Assembly: GCF_900450705.1 (NCBI RefSeq)
Contig: NZ_UGHK01000002.1
Coordinates: forward strand, 248,001 to 312,000
Length of the DNA: 64,000 nucleotides
Direction: 5' to 3'
Source of the DNA: Avibacterium paragallinarum
GTDB lineage: Bacteria > Pseudomonadota > Gammaproteobacteria > Enterobacterales > Pasteurellaceae
Shown here: positions 1 through 9,894 of the stretch, piece after piece
Numbering within the stretch: position 1 is the stretch's first letter
Layout of the letters: each line of letters begins with the position of its first letter
The notes under the pieces: model-generated
Databases searched by the model: none
What the model was told of the DNA's origin: nothing
Seen by the model: only the letters and a program-made list of their open reading frames with translations
Made by a program: the position numbers and the translations under genes

Positions 1-278
1 GTCTTACGCTTGCCTGTCGCTGTTCGCTCAACAACTTCTTTACTTGTATCGTAGCGATCAATAATTTTTGTTCCATCACAAATAAAATTTTCAGGTTTTT
101 TACATTGTGGACAACGCTCGATAAAAAAACCAAATAATTTCAAAATAGGCTTTAATGTAAGTTCAAAAATTGCAGAAAGAATACCCCAAATTATGGCTCC
201 ACCAATAAATACTACCAAGATCCCTGCTAAAATCATTGCACCATATAAAATTACCTTCACTATAGTATCTGAATCCAT
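1..278 (-). CDS. Small membrane protein with CxxC, 3' part off window
   Basis: Ninety-two codons are visible from ATG at 276-278; the frame is open to the window edge. Residues about 7-45 form one or two hydrophobic segments. They are followed by a CPQC pair that may start a zinc ribbon, and then a basic polar tail. I do not recognise the family. It belongs to the integrative element and reads away from the XRE gene at 410, so the two share a 131-bp divergent promoter region. Confidence 0.6.
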   Translation of the reverse strand, partial: MDSDTIVKVILYGAMILAGILVVFIGGAIIWGILSAIFELTLKPILKLFGFFIERCPQCKKPENFICDGTKIIDRYDTSKEVVERTATGKRK

Positions 279-409
279 AGTCTACAATTCTCCGTTAATC
301 TAGTGTAAAATATCTCTATTCTAGTTTGTAAATCAAATATGTGTAGCAACCATTAGTGTGTAAAAAAACACATTGACAGTATGTCTAATTACTCAATTTG
401 TAGGTATAT

Positions 410-805
410 ATGAATATTCATAGCAAAATCAAAAAATTACGAGAAGATAATCATTGGTCTCAAGAAGATATGGCGGAAAAAATGAGCATGTCATTGAATG
501 GCTATGCCAAAATTGAGCGTGGTGAAACGAAGTTATACCTTGAAAAACTAGAACAAATTGCTCAAATATTCAACATTGATGTTGTGGATTTAATGAATAC
601 AAATGAAAAAGCTATTTGTTTTGTGATTGGTGAAAATAGTAGCCATTTGAGTTCAAATTACTACGCAAGTAATGAAGCATTGACAATAGAAATTGAGAAG
701 CTGAAACTTTCATTAACTCATAGCCAACAATTACTTGAGCAAAAAGAGAACGAAATTCAGCTTTTAAAGGATATGATTGATTTATTAAAAGAATACAACA
801 AATAA
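410..805 (+). CDS. XRE-family HTH regulator
   Basis: 131 residues. An XRE/Cro helix-turn-helix fills residues 4-62, with the usual WSQEDMAEKM turn and YAKIERGE recognition helix. A predicted coiled coil at about 95-130 probably dimerises it. No peptidase or other effector domain is present, so it is a simple repressor type. It likely controls the element and perhaps itself, since the divergent gene at 278 shares its upstream region. It ends 5 bp from the convergent gene at 811. Confidence 0.75.
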   Translation: MNIHSKIKKLREDNHWSQEDMAEKMSMSLNGYAKIERGETKLYLEKLEQIAQIFNIDVVDLMNTNEKAICFVIGENSSHLSSNYYASNEALTIEIEKLKLSLTHSQQLLEQKENEIQLLKDMIDLLKEYNK

Positions 806-810
806 TATTA

Positions 811-1311
811 CTATTCTTTGGTAATCTGAAGTTGTGATATTTGTTCAACTATTTTTTTCATTACCACTGATTTAGCATGTTTGCCAAAATAATGATCTGG
901 CTGGTATTTTCTAATCTCAACACAATATTCAATAGTAAAATCCTTGATATTTCGTTGTGCTAGAAATTTCTTAACATAATCAAGGCTATATTGATAAAAA
1001 GATCTTATTTTTGTATTCGAGGATGAATAGGGAATAAAAATTGCATCTTTCTGTGTAAATAGCAAGCTCAATTTTTCAGCATTTTCGATAAAATCAGGAT
1101 CGTTAGATACATCAAATAGCAATACAAAATGTCGTTCAATGTTACCGCACTTTATTGTTTTATAACCAAATTCAGCACAAATCATTGCTACTTGATATTC
1201 AAAATCTTCAGGTATTAAACCAATAATTGCACAGTTATAATCCATTGATTGTGTAATCATATCTGAACAATTTTGTTCTATTTCAATATTTGAAAAATTT
1301 TCTAAATACAT
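811..1311 (-). CDS. Hypothetical protein, 166 aa
   Basis: Acidic in the N-terminal half and basic near the C-terminus. No signal peptide or membrane segment is seen. The repeated pattern of short hydrophobic strands (CAIIGLIPED, HFVLLFDVSNDP, AIFIPYSSS) suggests an alpha/beta fold, but I do not recognise the family. It sits between the integrase and the XRE gene as element cargo. Confidence 0.6.
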   Translation of the reverse strand: MYLENFSNIEIEQNCSDMITQSMDYNCAIIGLIPEDFEYQVAMICAEFGYKTIKCGNIERHFVLLFDVSNDPDFIENAEKLSLLFTQKDAIFIPYSSSNTKIRSFYQYSLDYVKKFLAQRNIKDFTIEYCVEIRKYQPDHYFGKHAKSVVMKKIVEQISQLQITKE

Positions 1312-1399
1312 CGGATATCATCTCATAAACACATATAATACCTATTATACATTTATCATTTTGCTAACTGTAACAACTATTAGTATGCTTGTTACCCAC

Positions 1400-2611
1400 T
1401 TATAGGCTACTTTTAATACATTGTTCAACAAAATCCCCCCAATCATTCATTAGTGGCTTACGTTGCTCTAAATAAGTTGAACGGTTATAGGCATTTCGCA
1501 CCTGATTCTGGCTCTTATGTGATAAACAAGCCTCAATGATTTCAACATTCACATTAATAAATTTTTCACTCAAATAAGTGTTGCCGATTGAACGTAAACC
1601 GTGAGAGGTTAATTTACCCTTATATCCCATTTGTTTAATGGTGTTGTTTGCAACTTGTGAACCAATCGGCTGTGAAGGTTTCTTCATACTTTGGAAAATA
1701 TAAGGACTGCGACCAGTTATTTTTTGCAATTTATGTAAAATTTTGATTGCTTGTTTGGATAACGGAATGGTAAATTCTCGTTTCATTTTCATTCGTTCAG
1801 CTGGTATGTTCCACAATGATTGTTCAAAATCAATTTCAGCCCATTGAGCATTAGCTGCTTCTTTTGGCCTTGCCATTGTTAGTAATGAAAATTCAATCAA
1901 TGATTTAATCACTAAATCAGTGTGTGAATCACGTAATGTCGCAAAAAATTCAGGTAAATCTTCTGGACGAATTGTTGGGTGGTGTGTTGATTTAGCTTTG
2001 GTAAAAGTATCAGCAATATCAGCACATTTGTTAAATTCAATAATACCACGATTGACAGCAAATCTCATAATTTCATTGATTGTTTGCAATAAAGATATGC
2101 CAGTAGCCTTGACACCACGTTGGAATAAAGGGGCTACCATTTCAGTCACTTGCAGTGGTTTAATTAGAGAAATGGGTACATCAGCTAATTCAGGAAAGGC
2201 ATAAAGTTGCAATCTACGCCAATGGTTGTTTAGTGTTGCCGATTTGATTTCAGCAGATTTCTTTTGTTTCCATTGTTCAGCAACAGCCAAAAAAGTATTT
2301 TTTGCTGATTGTAATTTGTCTTGTTTTTGAGATTTGATGTGTTCTTGTGGATCAATATCATCAGCCAATAGTTTCTTATATTCATCTCGTAATGAACGAG
2401 CTTTTGATAAACCAACAGTTGGATACATACCCAGTGACATTTTTGTTCTTTTTTTAGTCATTGGGTGATAATAGTTGAAACGCCAAGATTTTGAACCTGT
2501 TGTTGAAATCAATAAAAACAGTCCGCCACCATCAGTTAATGTATAGGGTTTATCTCGTATTTTTGCTTTTTTGATTTCAGTATCAACAAGTTGATGAACC
2601 TTTTTGGCCAT
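1400..2611 (-). CDS. Tyrosine-recombinase integrase (DUF4102 / P4 type)
   Basis: Integrates and excises the element by strand exchange at an att site. The N-terminal DUF4102 arm-binding domain (TLTDGGGLFLL) covers about residues 15-95, then a core-binding domain, then the catalytic domain with LLTMARPKEA, the SHGLRS box (H-x-x-R) and a final H/Y region ending ...LSHKSQNQVRNAYNRS. I chose the ATG at 2611 (MAKK) because GAGGTGG lies just upstream; an in-frame ATG at 2623 is possible. About 403 aa is normal for the family, so it is probably active. Confidence 0.92.
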   Translation of the reverse strand: MAKKVHQLVDTEIKKAKIRDKPYTLTDGGGLFLLISTTGSKSWRFNYYHPMTKKRTKMSLGMYPTVGLSKARSLRDEYKKLLADDIDPQEHIKSQKQDKLQSAKNTFLAVAEQWKQKKSAEIKSATLNNHWRRLQLYAFPELADVPISLIKPLQVTEMVAPLFQRGVKATGISLLQTINEIMRFAVNRGIIEFNKCADIADTFTKAKSTHHPTIRPEDLPEFFATLRDSHTDLVIKSLIEFSLLTMARPKEAANAQWAEIDFEQSLWNIPAERMKMKREFTIPLSKQAIKILHKLQKITGRSPYIFQSMKKPSQPIGSQVANNTIKQMGYKGKLTSHGLRSIGNTYLSEKFINVNVEIIEACLSHKSQNQVRNAYNRSTYLEQRKPLMNDWGDFVEQCIKSSL

Positions 2612-2679
2612 AAACCACCTCATATAATCAGCTCAAAATATAGACATAAATCAGATTTTGGTAACCACTAAATTTAGCT

Positions 2680-2761
2680 TCATTATTCTTAGGTACCAAG
2701 ATGGTTACTAAAAAACTGAATTATAGTGATATATTCTGAATTATAATAGGTTACTAAAATC
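2680..2761. repeat. Direct repeats next to integrase, possible arm sites
   Basis: GGTTACTAAAA occurs at 2703-2713 and 2749-2759, with a related GGTAACCACTAAA just before them, and CTGAATTATA occurs twice between them. Short direct repeats between an int gene and the element edge are where arm-type integrase sites usually lie. This role is inferred. Confidence 0.4.
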
Positions 2762-2788
2762 GTGTAAATCCTTTGATAATCAAGGGGT

Positions 2789-2893
2789 TTAGATATATAT
2801 TGATACATTATGGAATATATGAGAAATTTTTAAACCAAAAATCATTCTAGCACGCACGCAAAATGGGCAATGATCATAAACGTATAATTTCAT
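2789..2893 (-). pseudogene. grxB: grxB 5' fragment (glutaredoxin 2)
   Basis: The first 22 codons match glutaredoxin 2: MKLYVYDHCPFCVRARMIFG, with the CPFC redox motif. An AGGAG site precedes the ATG at 2891-2893. After GLK (2828) the frame continues for 12 unrelated codons to a stop at 2789-2791. The gene is cut by the integrative element and the remainder should lie beyond its far end, outside this window. The glutathione-dependent oxidoreductase is probably lost unless the hybrid end happens to restore it. Confidence 0.8.
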
Positions 2894-3813
2894 TTTTTCT
2901 CCTCAATAAATGGACTTTCACTCATTTCTCACACCTTACCGCAAATTTTTCCATCCGAAAATAAAAAACTTGAAGTTCATCACAGATTATTTTGCCAATT
3001 TCCTTTACCATTAAAGTGCAATTCAAGTTGAATATGGGAGGACTTATGTGGAAATCAATTTCTCAAGTTTTAGCCGAACATCTTGGTGCGTATTATTTTA
3101 TCAAGCAAAAACGCAAAGTGCATACTGGCGAAATGCACGAGGCTTGGATTATTGATGATGGAATCCAACCTGTTTTTGTTAAAATTAATCAGAAATCCTA
3201 CCGCTCTATGTTTCGTGCCGAAGCCGATCAGCTGGAATTACTAGCCAAAACAGGGACAAGTCAAGTACCGCAAGTTTACGGCGTAGGCTGTTCACAAAAC
3301 CACAGTTTTCTACTGCTAGAAGCCCTTCCATTCAGCGAACCTAACGAACAATCAATGGCACAATTTGGCTCGCAATTAGCCAACTTGTACCAATGGGGCA
3401 ATGCCGAGCATTACGGACTCGATTTTGACACTTGGCTTGGGCCAGTTTATCAGCCAAATGGTTGGTCAGATAATTGGGCAAAATTTTTCAGCGAACAACG
3501 CATTGGCTGGCAATTACAGATCTGTAAAGAGAAAGGGCTAGAATTTGCTAATATTGATGAACTGGTTTCATTAGTCGCCCACCGTTTAGCCAAGCATCAA
3601 CCTAAACCGTCCTTATTGCACGGCAATCTTTGGATTGAAAACTGTGCGATGATAAATCACCAACCATTCATCTACGATCCCGCCTGCTACTGGGGTGATC
3701 GTGAATGTGATCTCGCTTTTAGCGAATTATTCCAACCTTTCCCCGAAAAATTCTATCAAAATTACCACCGCACTTTTCCGCTTGACGAAGGCTATCCACA
3801 ACGAAAAAAAATT

Positions 3814-4532
3814 GGGGCTGTCCTAGATAACTAGACTAAACTCCCTTTAACCAATTGTTTTAAAATAGAAATTTGACTTTTTATGTTGCTGTAATTAAAA
3901 CGCCATTCACATTCCTTTAAATAAAGCTCAAAATGCGCTTTTGGGATACCATTAAATTTGCGTAAATGGCGTTTTGCTTGGCTCCAAAAATTCTCAATTC
4001 CGTTAATGTGGTTATGATTTTCAGCAAAATGTGTGCTGTGATTGATACGAAAATGACTAAATTCACTCACATCAAGCACGTCATAACTACGATAATTATC
4101 GGTGTAAACAATACTATCAGGCTTTACCTGCTCCCGAATAATGGGTAACAAGGTGGCAGATTGCGTATTTGGAACCGCAACGGTATAAACCTTGCCATTG
4201 CGCTTGAGAAGCCCGAATACCGCAATTTTCCCTGCCGCACCACGACCACGTTTGCCTTTGCGAGCACCGCCAAAATAACTTTCATCGGCTTCAATTTCAC
4301 CTTCAAACATCTCTAAGTGAAGGCTGTTTTGATAGATGAGTTGGCATAAACGATGAAAGTAATATGCGGCAGTCGTTTTGTTTACATTGACTAACTCTGC
4401 TGCTGTCCTTGCAGTAACACCTGCAACAAATAGCTCAATGAGTTTATTTTGTTTGTGCTGACTTAGACGACTTTTTCTCATTGGTTCATTCTAACCTAAA
4501 TAGATTTTTTAGTTGTTATCTAGGACAGCCCC
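3814..4532 (-). mobile_element. IS1016-like element (IS1595 family), copy 1
   Basis: 719 bp bounded by 18-bp perfect inverted repeats beginning GGGGCTGTCCTAGATAAC. It is flanked by an exact 8-bp duplication AAAAAATT (3806-3813 and 4533-4540), the length expected for IS1595-family elements. One intact transposase gene fills it. It differs from copy 2 (10871-11589) at only two positions that I noticed, so at least one move was recent. Confidence 0.93.
3831..4481 (-). CDS. IS1016-like transposase, intact
   Basis: 216 aa. An N-terminal HTH region (residues 1-50) is followed by an ISXO2-like DDE-type domain. EADESYFGG carries the first catalytic Asp, VYTDNYRSY the second, and the third acidic/polar position lies in HINGIENFWSQAKRHLRKFN. 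Tryptophan 166 is present here but is a stop in copy 2. This copy could mobilise both elements in trans. Confidence 0.93.
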   Translation of the reverse strand: MRKSRLSQHKQNKLIELFVAGVTARTAAELVNVNKTTAAYYFHRLCQLIYQNSLHLEMFEGEIEADESYFGGARKGKRGRGAAGKIAVFGLLKRNGKVYTVAVPNTQSATLLPIIREQVKPDSIVYTDNYRSYDVLDVSEFSHFRINHSTHFAENHNHINGIENFWSQAKRHLRKFNGIPKAHFELYLKECEWRFNYSNIKSQISILKQLVKGSLV

Positions 4533-4674
4533 AAAAAATTTATCAGCTTTATTACTTATTGAATTTTAGTCATCGATTCTTTGGGCATTATGTGAAACTA
4601 GCAAAAAAAATAATCCAACAAATAAAAGAACAATAAAATTACTTCATAAGTACATTAAAGCTAAATTATACTAT

Positions 4675-5364
4675 TTAATAACGGCTTTCTATTTTATCAA
4701 TTTCAGAGTCACTACCACCAAATACACAGGGAGGTTCAACACCATAGGCCTTTATGCGTGTTAATTGAAGCAACCCCGTTAACAAATCAGCTGGCATTCT
4801 AATTGGATAAGCCTGATTAAGTAATTTTTTAACTCCATCAAGAGTAATCAAATACCCCGTAGTTTTGAACACCACTTTTTTTGAGGATTTAGATGGCGTT
4901 AAATAACGGGCAAGGCGATATCGTTCTGGCAAGCGACGAGTAAATGGAAAAATTTTTGCTTTACCGTGATCTAAAAATAGTATTTCCATAGATTTTGGTA
5001 CTTTTTTTAATGCTTCAGTAACAATATTTTCAAAATATAAACTAACTATTGCATCATCTTCTAAAATAATCGCACTCTCTATCTTATTCTTAGCAATATA
5101 CTCATATAATTTTATATGGCTCATTGCACAACCAATTTCGCCCAAAGTCATCGGTTTTTTAAAACCATATTTAAGTGAAAATTCAAAATCGATCTTATCT
5201 AGCTCTTCTTGAGCTAAGTTTTTTCCATATACTGCATCAAAAAGCTCAAATTGGAGCCCTAAATCAAATAATCGTGTCGAAATAAATTCTCTTCGTGAAG
5301 AATGTTTTAAGCTAATTACAAATATCGGTGGTAGCATTTGTTTGTTTGTTTGTTTGTTTAGCAT
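4675..5364 (-). CDS. Glycosyltransferase family 25 (LOS biosynthesis)
   Basis: 229 aa. The Lex-1/Lob type GT25 enzymes transfer a sugar to lipooligosaccharide. PPIFVISLKHSSRREF is the N-terminal strand, LGEIGCAMSH a conserved motif, and AIILEDDAIV the DxD-like acidic motif. Five TTTG units lie right behind the start at 5364, so it looks phase-variable and is in frame now. However, a second in-frame ATG at 5335-5337, just after the tract, could give expression regardless of repeat number. It is last in a three-gene glycosyltransferase run. Confidence 0.88.
   Translation of the reverse strand: MLNKQTNKQMLPPIFVISLKHSSRREFISTRLFDLGLQFELFDAVYGKNLAQEELDKIDFEFSLKYGFKKPMTLGEIGCAMSHIKLYEYIAKNKIESAIILEDDAIVSLYFENIVTEALKKVPKSMEILFLDHGKAKIFPFTRRLPERYRLARYLTPSKSSKKVVFKTTGYLITLDGVKKLLNQAYPIRMPADLLTGLLQLTRIKAYGVEPPCVFGGSDSEIDKIESRY
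5337..5359. repeat. TTTG x5 tetranucleotide tract
   Basis: Five TTTG units (AAAC-type on the coding strand) plus TTT, encoding NKQTNKQ near the N-terminus of the GT25 gene. Loss or gain of a unit changes frame from the first ATG. Five copies is short for an actively slipping locus. Confidence 0.8.
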
Positions 5365-5492
5365 TATAGTTTCCTATATTTAAATAATAAAACTTATATT
5401 TCCAATTTGTTATTTCTATTAAAGATATGAGCTAATAAAATTACTTATATCTTAATATCTTCAAGAATAAAAAATGCGGTAACAATATAAAT

Positions 5493-6534
<1,042 letters not shown>

Positions 6535-6542
<8 letters not shown>

Positions 6543-7090
6543 AACGATTTTCTATTTTATCAATCTCAGAGTCATTACTTCCAAATACACAAGGAGGTTC
6601 AATGCCATAGGCTTTTATTCCTGTTAATTGAAGCAACCCTGTCAAGAAATCAGCCGGCATTCTAATTGGATAAGCCTGCTTTAACAATTTTTTCGCACCA
6701 TTTAAAGTAATCAAATAAGCCGTGGTCTTAATAATACAACGTTTAGATTTTCTAGATGGAGAACGATATCTAGCTAAACGATAACGTTCTGGTAAACTAC
6801 GCATTAAAGGCCATACTTTCGCTTTGCCATGATCTAAAAATAAAATTTCTTTAGATGACGAAAGTTTTTTTAAAGCCGCTCTTAAAATATCTTCAAAATA
6901 AAGTGATACAATTGCATCATCTTCAAGAATAATTGCTTCAGAAATAAACTCTCTTCGTGAAGAATGTTTTAAACTAATTACAAATATCGGTGGTATCGTT
7001 CGTTCGTTCGTTCGTTCGTTCGTTCGTTCGTTCGTTCGTTCGTTCGTTCGTTCGTTCGTTCGTTCGTTCGTTCGTTCGTTCGTTCAGCAT
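6535..7090 (-). pseudogene. GT25 glycosyltransferase, phase-OFF with internal deletion
   Basis: Close relative of the gene at 4675. ATG at 7088-7090 is followed by 22 AACG units. The 88 bp put the downstream PPIFVISLKH frame out of register, and reading from this ATG hits TAG about 20 bp past the tract. 21 or 24 units would restore it. The frame also lacks about 67 residues: RREFIS joins directly to EAIILEDD, dropping the GEIGCAMSH motif seen in the other copy. The deletion is in frame, so an ON variant would still make a shortened, probably inactive enzyme. Confidence 0.85.
6997..7084. repeat. CGTT x22 tetranucleotide tract
   Basis: Twenty-two perfect CGTT units, 88 bp, coding NERT repeats directly after the start codon of the GT25 copy. 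The length and perfection indicate an actively slipping contingency locus. Confidence 0.95.
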
Positions 7091-7174
7091 TATAGCCTCC
7101 TATTTTTTGATAATAAAAACCTATTTTATATATTTATATTGATTTATATAAAACCTGAGTATTTCAAATTTCAT

Positions 7175-9211
7175 TTACTTCAAATCTAAAAATCTTTCCC
7201 TCAATTGCTGCAGCTGATCCCGCACTGCAGCGGCTTTTTCAAATTCCAGATCTTGGGCGTGTTTGTACATTTGTTGTTCCAGTTTTTTAACTTGTTGCTG
7301 AAATTCCTTGGCGTTGAGCGGTTGGTAAAGTGCGGTCGGTTCTGACACTATTTTTTGTTTTTGTTTGCTTTTCGCTTTGTTATTTGTCGCACCTTGTCCG
7401 ATGTCGAGCAATTCACCCACTTTTTTGTTTAATGCTTGCGGTACAATGCCCTGCTCTGCATTATATTTCATTTGTTTTTCGCGGCGGCGGTTGGTTTCTG
7501 TGATGGCTTTTTCCATTGATTTGGTGATGCTGTCCGCGTATAAAATGGCTTTACCATTTAAGTTTCTCGCAGCACGCCCAATGGTTTGGATTAGCGAACG
7601 TTCGGAACGCAAGAAGCCTTCTTTGTCCGCATCTAAAATAGCAACAAGGGACACTTCGGGAATATCCAGCCCTTCCCGCAATAAGTTAATTCCCACTAAC
7701 ACGTCGAATTCCCCTAAGCGGAGATCGCGGATAATTTCAACCCGTTCCACCGTGTCAATATCGGAATGCAAATAACGCACACGCACGCCGTGTTCTTCAA
7801 GGTAATCCGTGAGATCTTCCGCCATTCGTTTGGTGAGCGTGGTAACTAAAACGCGTTCATTTTTATCCGCTCTTTGTTTGGCTTCAGAAAGCAAGTCATC
7901 AACCTGAATGGCAACAGGGCGGATTTCAATTACAGGATCAAGCAAGCCCGTTGGTCGCACCACTTGATCGATAATTTCACTGCCCGATTTTTCTAATTCG
8001 TAAGGGCCAGGTGTGGCAGAAACATAAATCGTTTGCGGTGCTAAGCGTTCAAATTCTTCAAATTTTAATGGGCGGTTATCCAGTGCAGAAGGCAAGCGGA
8101 AGCCATATTCCACGAGCGTTTCTTTGCGTGAGCGGTCGCCACGGTACATTCCGCCGATTTGAGGAATGGTAACGTGCGATTCGTCAATAATCAATAAACC
8201 ATCTGCGGGAATATAATCAAATAAAGTAGGTGGTGGCTCGCCTTCTTTACGCCCTGATAAATAGCGGGAATAATTTTCAATCCCTGAGCAGTAGCCCAAT
8301 TCATTCATCATTTCAATGTCGAACTGTGTGCGTTGAGTTACGCGTTGCTCTTCCAGCAATTTATGTTCTTTGATGAAGTATTCTCGCCGTTGGGCTAACT
8401 CGATTTTGATTTGATCGATAGCCTCTAAAATCCTTTCACGAGGGGTGACATAATGCGTTTTCGGGTAGATCGTGTAGCGTGGCACAGCACCAAAATTTGC
8501 TCCAGTCAACGGATCAAATAAGCTGAGCCGTTCGATTTCGTCATCAAATAATTCAATGCGAATAGCTTGGTTATCCGATTCCGCAGGAAATATATCAATA
8601 ATTTCACCACGTACGCGGAATGTTCCTCGTTGGAAAGCTTGATCATTACGGGTATATTGCAACTCCGCCAGTTTTGCCAAAATTTGACGCTGATTAATAA
8701 TCGCTCCTGTTTGCAAATGCAACATCATTTTGAGGTAGCTATCCGGATCACCCAATCCATAAATAGCAGACACTGAGGCAACAACGATGGTATCGCGGCG
8801 TTCTAAAAAAGATTTCGTGGCAGACAATCGCATTTGTTCAATTTGATCATTAACTGAAGCATCTTTTTCAATAAAGGTATCACTACTCGGTACATAGGCT
8901 TCAGGCTGGTAATAATCATAATACGACACAAAATATTCCACCGCATTTTCAGGAAAGAAAGCTTTCATTTCTGCATAAAGTTGAGCGGCAAGGGTTTTAT
9001 TTGGAGCGAGTAACATTGCTGGACGATTTAATTTTGCAATCACGTTGGCGATTGTGAACGTTTTTCCTGACCCCGTTACACCAAGTAGGGTTTGATGTGC
9101 TAAACCAGCATTAAGATTTTCACAGAGCATTTCGATCGCCTGTGGTTGATCACCTGAAGGTGAAAAATCAGAATGGAGAATAAAAGGTTTGCCCTTAATT
9201 TTGTTACTCAT
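7175..9211 (-). CDS. uvrB: UvrB, excinuclease ABC subunit B
   Basis: 678 aa, full length. UvrB is the helicase-like damage-verification subunit of nucleotide excision repair; it is loaded by UvrA and recruits UvrC. Walker A GVTGSGKT is near residue 40, the beta-hairpin [14 protein letters not shown] near 92, DESH in [10 protein letters not shown], helicase motif VI IGRAARN, and the C-terminal UVR motif ([13 protein letters not shown]). I see no LexA-type box in the promoter. A heptanucleotide tract lies 44-92 bp upstream of the start. Confidence 0.99.
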   Translation of the reverse strand: MSNKIKGKPFILHSDFSPSGDQPQAIEMLCENLNAGLAHQTLLGVTGSGKTFTIANVIAKLNRPAMLLAPNKTLAAQLYAEMKAFFPENAVEYFVSYYDYYQPEAYVPSSDTFIEKDASVNDQIEQMRLSATKSFLERRDTIVVASVSAIYGLGDPDSYLKMMLHLQTGAIINQRQILAKLAELQYTRNDQAFQRGTFRVRGEIIDIFPAESDNQAIRIELFDDEIERLSLFDPLTGANFGAVPRYTIYPKTHYVTPRERILEAIDQIKIELAQRREYFIKEHKLLEEQRVTQRTQFDIEMMNELGYCSGIENYSRYLSGRKEGEPPPTLFDYIPADGLLIIDESHVTIPQIGGMYRGDRSRKETLVEYGFRLPSALDNRPLKFEEFERLAPQTIYVSATPGPYELEKSGSEIIDQVVRPTGLLDPVIEIRPVAIQVDDLLSEAKQRADKNERVLVTTLTKRMAEDLTDYLEEHGVRVRYLHSDIDTVERVEIIRDLRLGEFDVLVGINLLREGLDIPEVSLVAILDADKEGFLRSERSLIQTIGRAARNLNGKAILYADSITKSMEKAITETNRRREKQMKYNAEQGIVPQALNKKVGELLDIGQGATNNKAKSKQKQKIVSEPTALYQPLNAKEFQQQVKKLEQQMYKHAQDLEFEKAAAVRDQLQQLRERFLDLK

Positions 9212-9254
9212 AAAAAATGCCTTGTCCCAAAAGTGCGGTTAATTTTAGCATAGT

Positions 9255-9303
9255 TTTTTGCTTTTTGCTTTTTGCTTTTTGCTTTTTGCTTTTTGCTTTT
9301 TGC
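9255..9303. repeat. Heptanucleotide tract upstream of uvrB
   Basis: About seven units of CTTTTTG (GCAAAAA on the uvrB strand), six of them perfect at 9261-9302. Between tract and gene lies TATGCTAAAAT, a candidate -10. The tract then occupies the place of the -35 and UP region, so unit number could tune transcription. Confidence 0.85.
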
Positions 9304-9577
9304 TCAGAGTAAAAATTCAAGTTTTACACAGACTTAGATTTGTCAAGATTGAAATAGCAAAAAATATATATTTTTTTTGAAAATTTTTCTAGATTTTTTA
9401 TAACTCATTGATAAATATCATAATGTTATTTTACAATCAATTTTATATCCAATACTAAAAATACCAGTTTTTACAAGGGATTGACGCATTTTTCAAATAA
9501 AAACTCACAGACTTATCCACAGGCTCTGTGGATATAAAAAAAGAACATAATTTTTCAAAAATTTTTTCATTCGCCTG
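9304..9577. other. Intergenic AT-rich region before tRNA-Asn
   Basis: No gene is seen. The stretch is A/T-rich with long T runs. It holds TTGACA on the minus strand (9339-9344), which could be a -35 for uvrB without a good -10 at standard spacing, and an inverted CCACAG/CTGTGG pair near 9518-9533. Confidence 0.5.
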
Positions 9578-9606
9578 TTGACAATGTAATGCGAGATCAT
9601 TATCAT
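9578..9606 (+). promoter_or_regulatory. Sigma70 promoter for tRNA-Asn
   Basis: Perfect -35 TTGACA at 9578-9583, 17-bp spacer, -10 TATCAT at 9601-9606. Transcription should start near 9613, about 25 nt before the mature tRNA. Confidence 0.85.
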
Positions 9607-9637
9607 CTGCGACCAATTCCTTGTGATACAGAATTAT

Positions 9638-9713
9638 TCCTCCTTAGTTCAGTCGGTAGAACGGCGGACTGTTAATCCGTATGTCGCTGGTTCAAGTCCA
9701 GCAGGAGGAGCCA
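9638..9713 (+). tRNA. tRNA-Asn (GTT)
   Basis: 76 nt with encoded CCA. The 7-bp acceptor stem TCCTCCT/AGGAGGA, D-loop TCAGTCGGT, anticodon GTT at 9671-9673 and T-loop TTCAAGT are all present. Very close to the E. coli tRNA-Asn sequence. Its 3' end is uninterrupted, so it has not been used here as an integration site. Confidence 0.99.
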
Positions 9714-9779
9714 AATTTCTCTTTTTGGTGGTTTTTATTTGTCTCCTTTTATAAAAGCTATTGAATGCCAAAAGAGTTT

Positions 9780-9814
9780 AAAGCCCATATCCTCCTTATG
9801 GGCTTTTATTTTTT
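9780..9814 (+). terminator. Intrinsic terminator after tRNA-Asn
   Basis: 10-bp stem AAAGCCCATA / TATGGGCTTT with a 7-nt loop, followed by TTATTTTTT. Confidence 0.9.
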
Positions 9815-9894
9815 CTAAAATTCGCAATTCATTGTGTATAACCGCTAAAATAGGTGGTAATACAATCTACATTTTATATTTATAGGATATACAA

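Larger units (their letters stand above)
1..2828. mobile_element. End of an integrative element inserted in grxB
   Basis: The element carries a tyrosine integrase near its inner edge, an XRE regulator and two unrecognised genes. Its edge is placed near 2828 because the reading frame of glutaredoxin 2 (start 2893) stops resembling the family there. The other end and the rest of grxB should lie left of position 1. The boundary is inferred from loss of homology; no att repeat can be seen because only one end is present. Confidence 0.6.
3046..4636 (+). pseudogene. yniA: YniA-type ketosamine/fructosamine kinase, split by IS
   Basis: Family members phosphorylate sugar adducts on amines (ketosamine-3-kinase; aminoglycoside-phosphotransferase-like fold). 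Codons 1-256 lie at 3046-3813; the last 31 codons plus stop lie at 4541-4636, after the IS. Removing the IS and one 8-bp duplication gives a 287-aa frame, the usual length. SLLHGNLWIENC is the catalytic loop and FIYDPACYWGD the metal-binding loop; both survive. The IS replaces the last 31 residues with a short tail (GAVLDN). ATG 3046 was chosen because GGGAGGA precedes it; an upstream ATG at 2992 has no such site. Confidence 0.85.

Noticed and set aside
6997..7084. CRISPR or satellite explanation for CGTT repeats
   Set aside because: A pure tetranucleotide tract directly behind a start codon is a phase-variation repeat.
7365..7775. 136-codon frame opposite to uvrB
   Set aside because: Antisense of a highly conserved gene; composition typical of a shadow.
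9638..9713. tRNA-Asn as prophage integration site
   Set aside because: The tRNA is followed by its own terminator and yrbG, with no repeated 3' end near the prophage edge.
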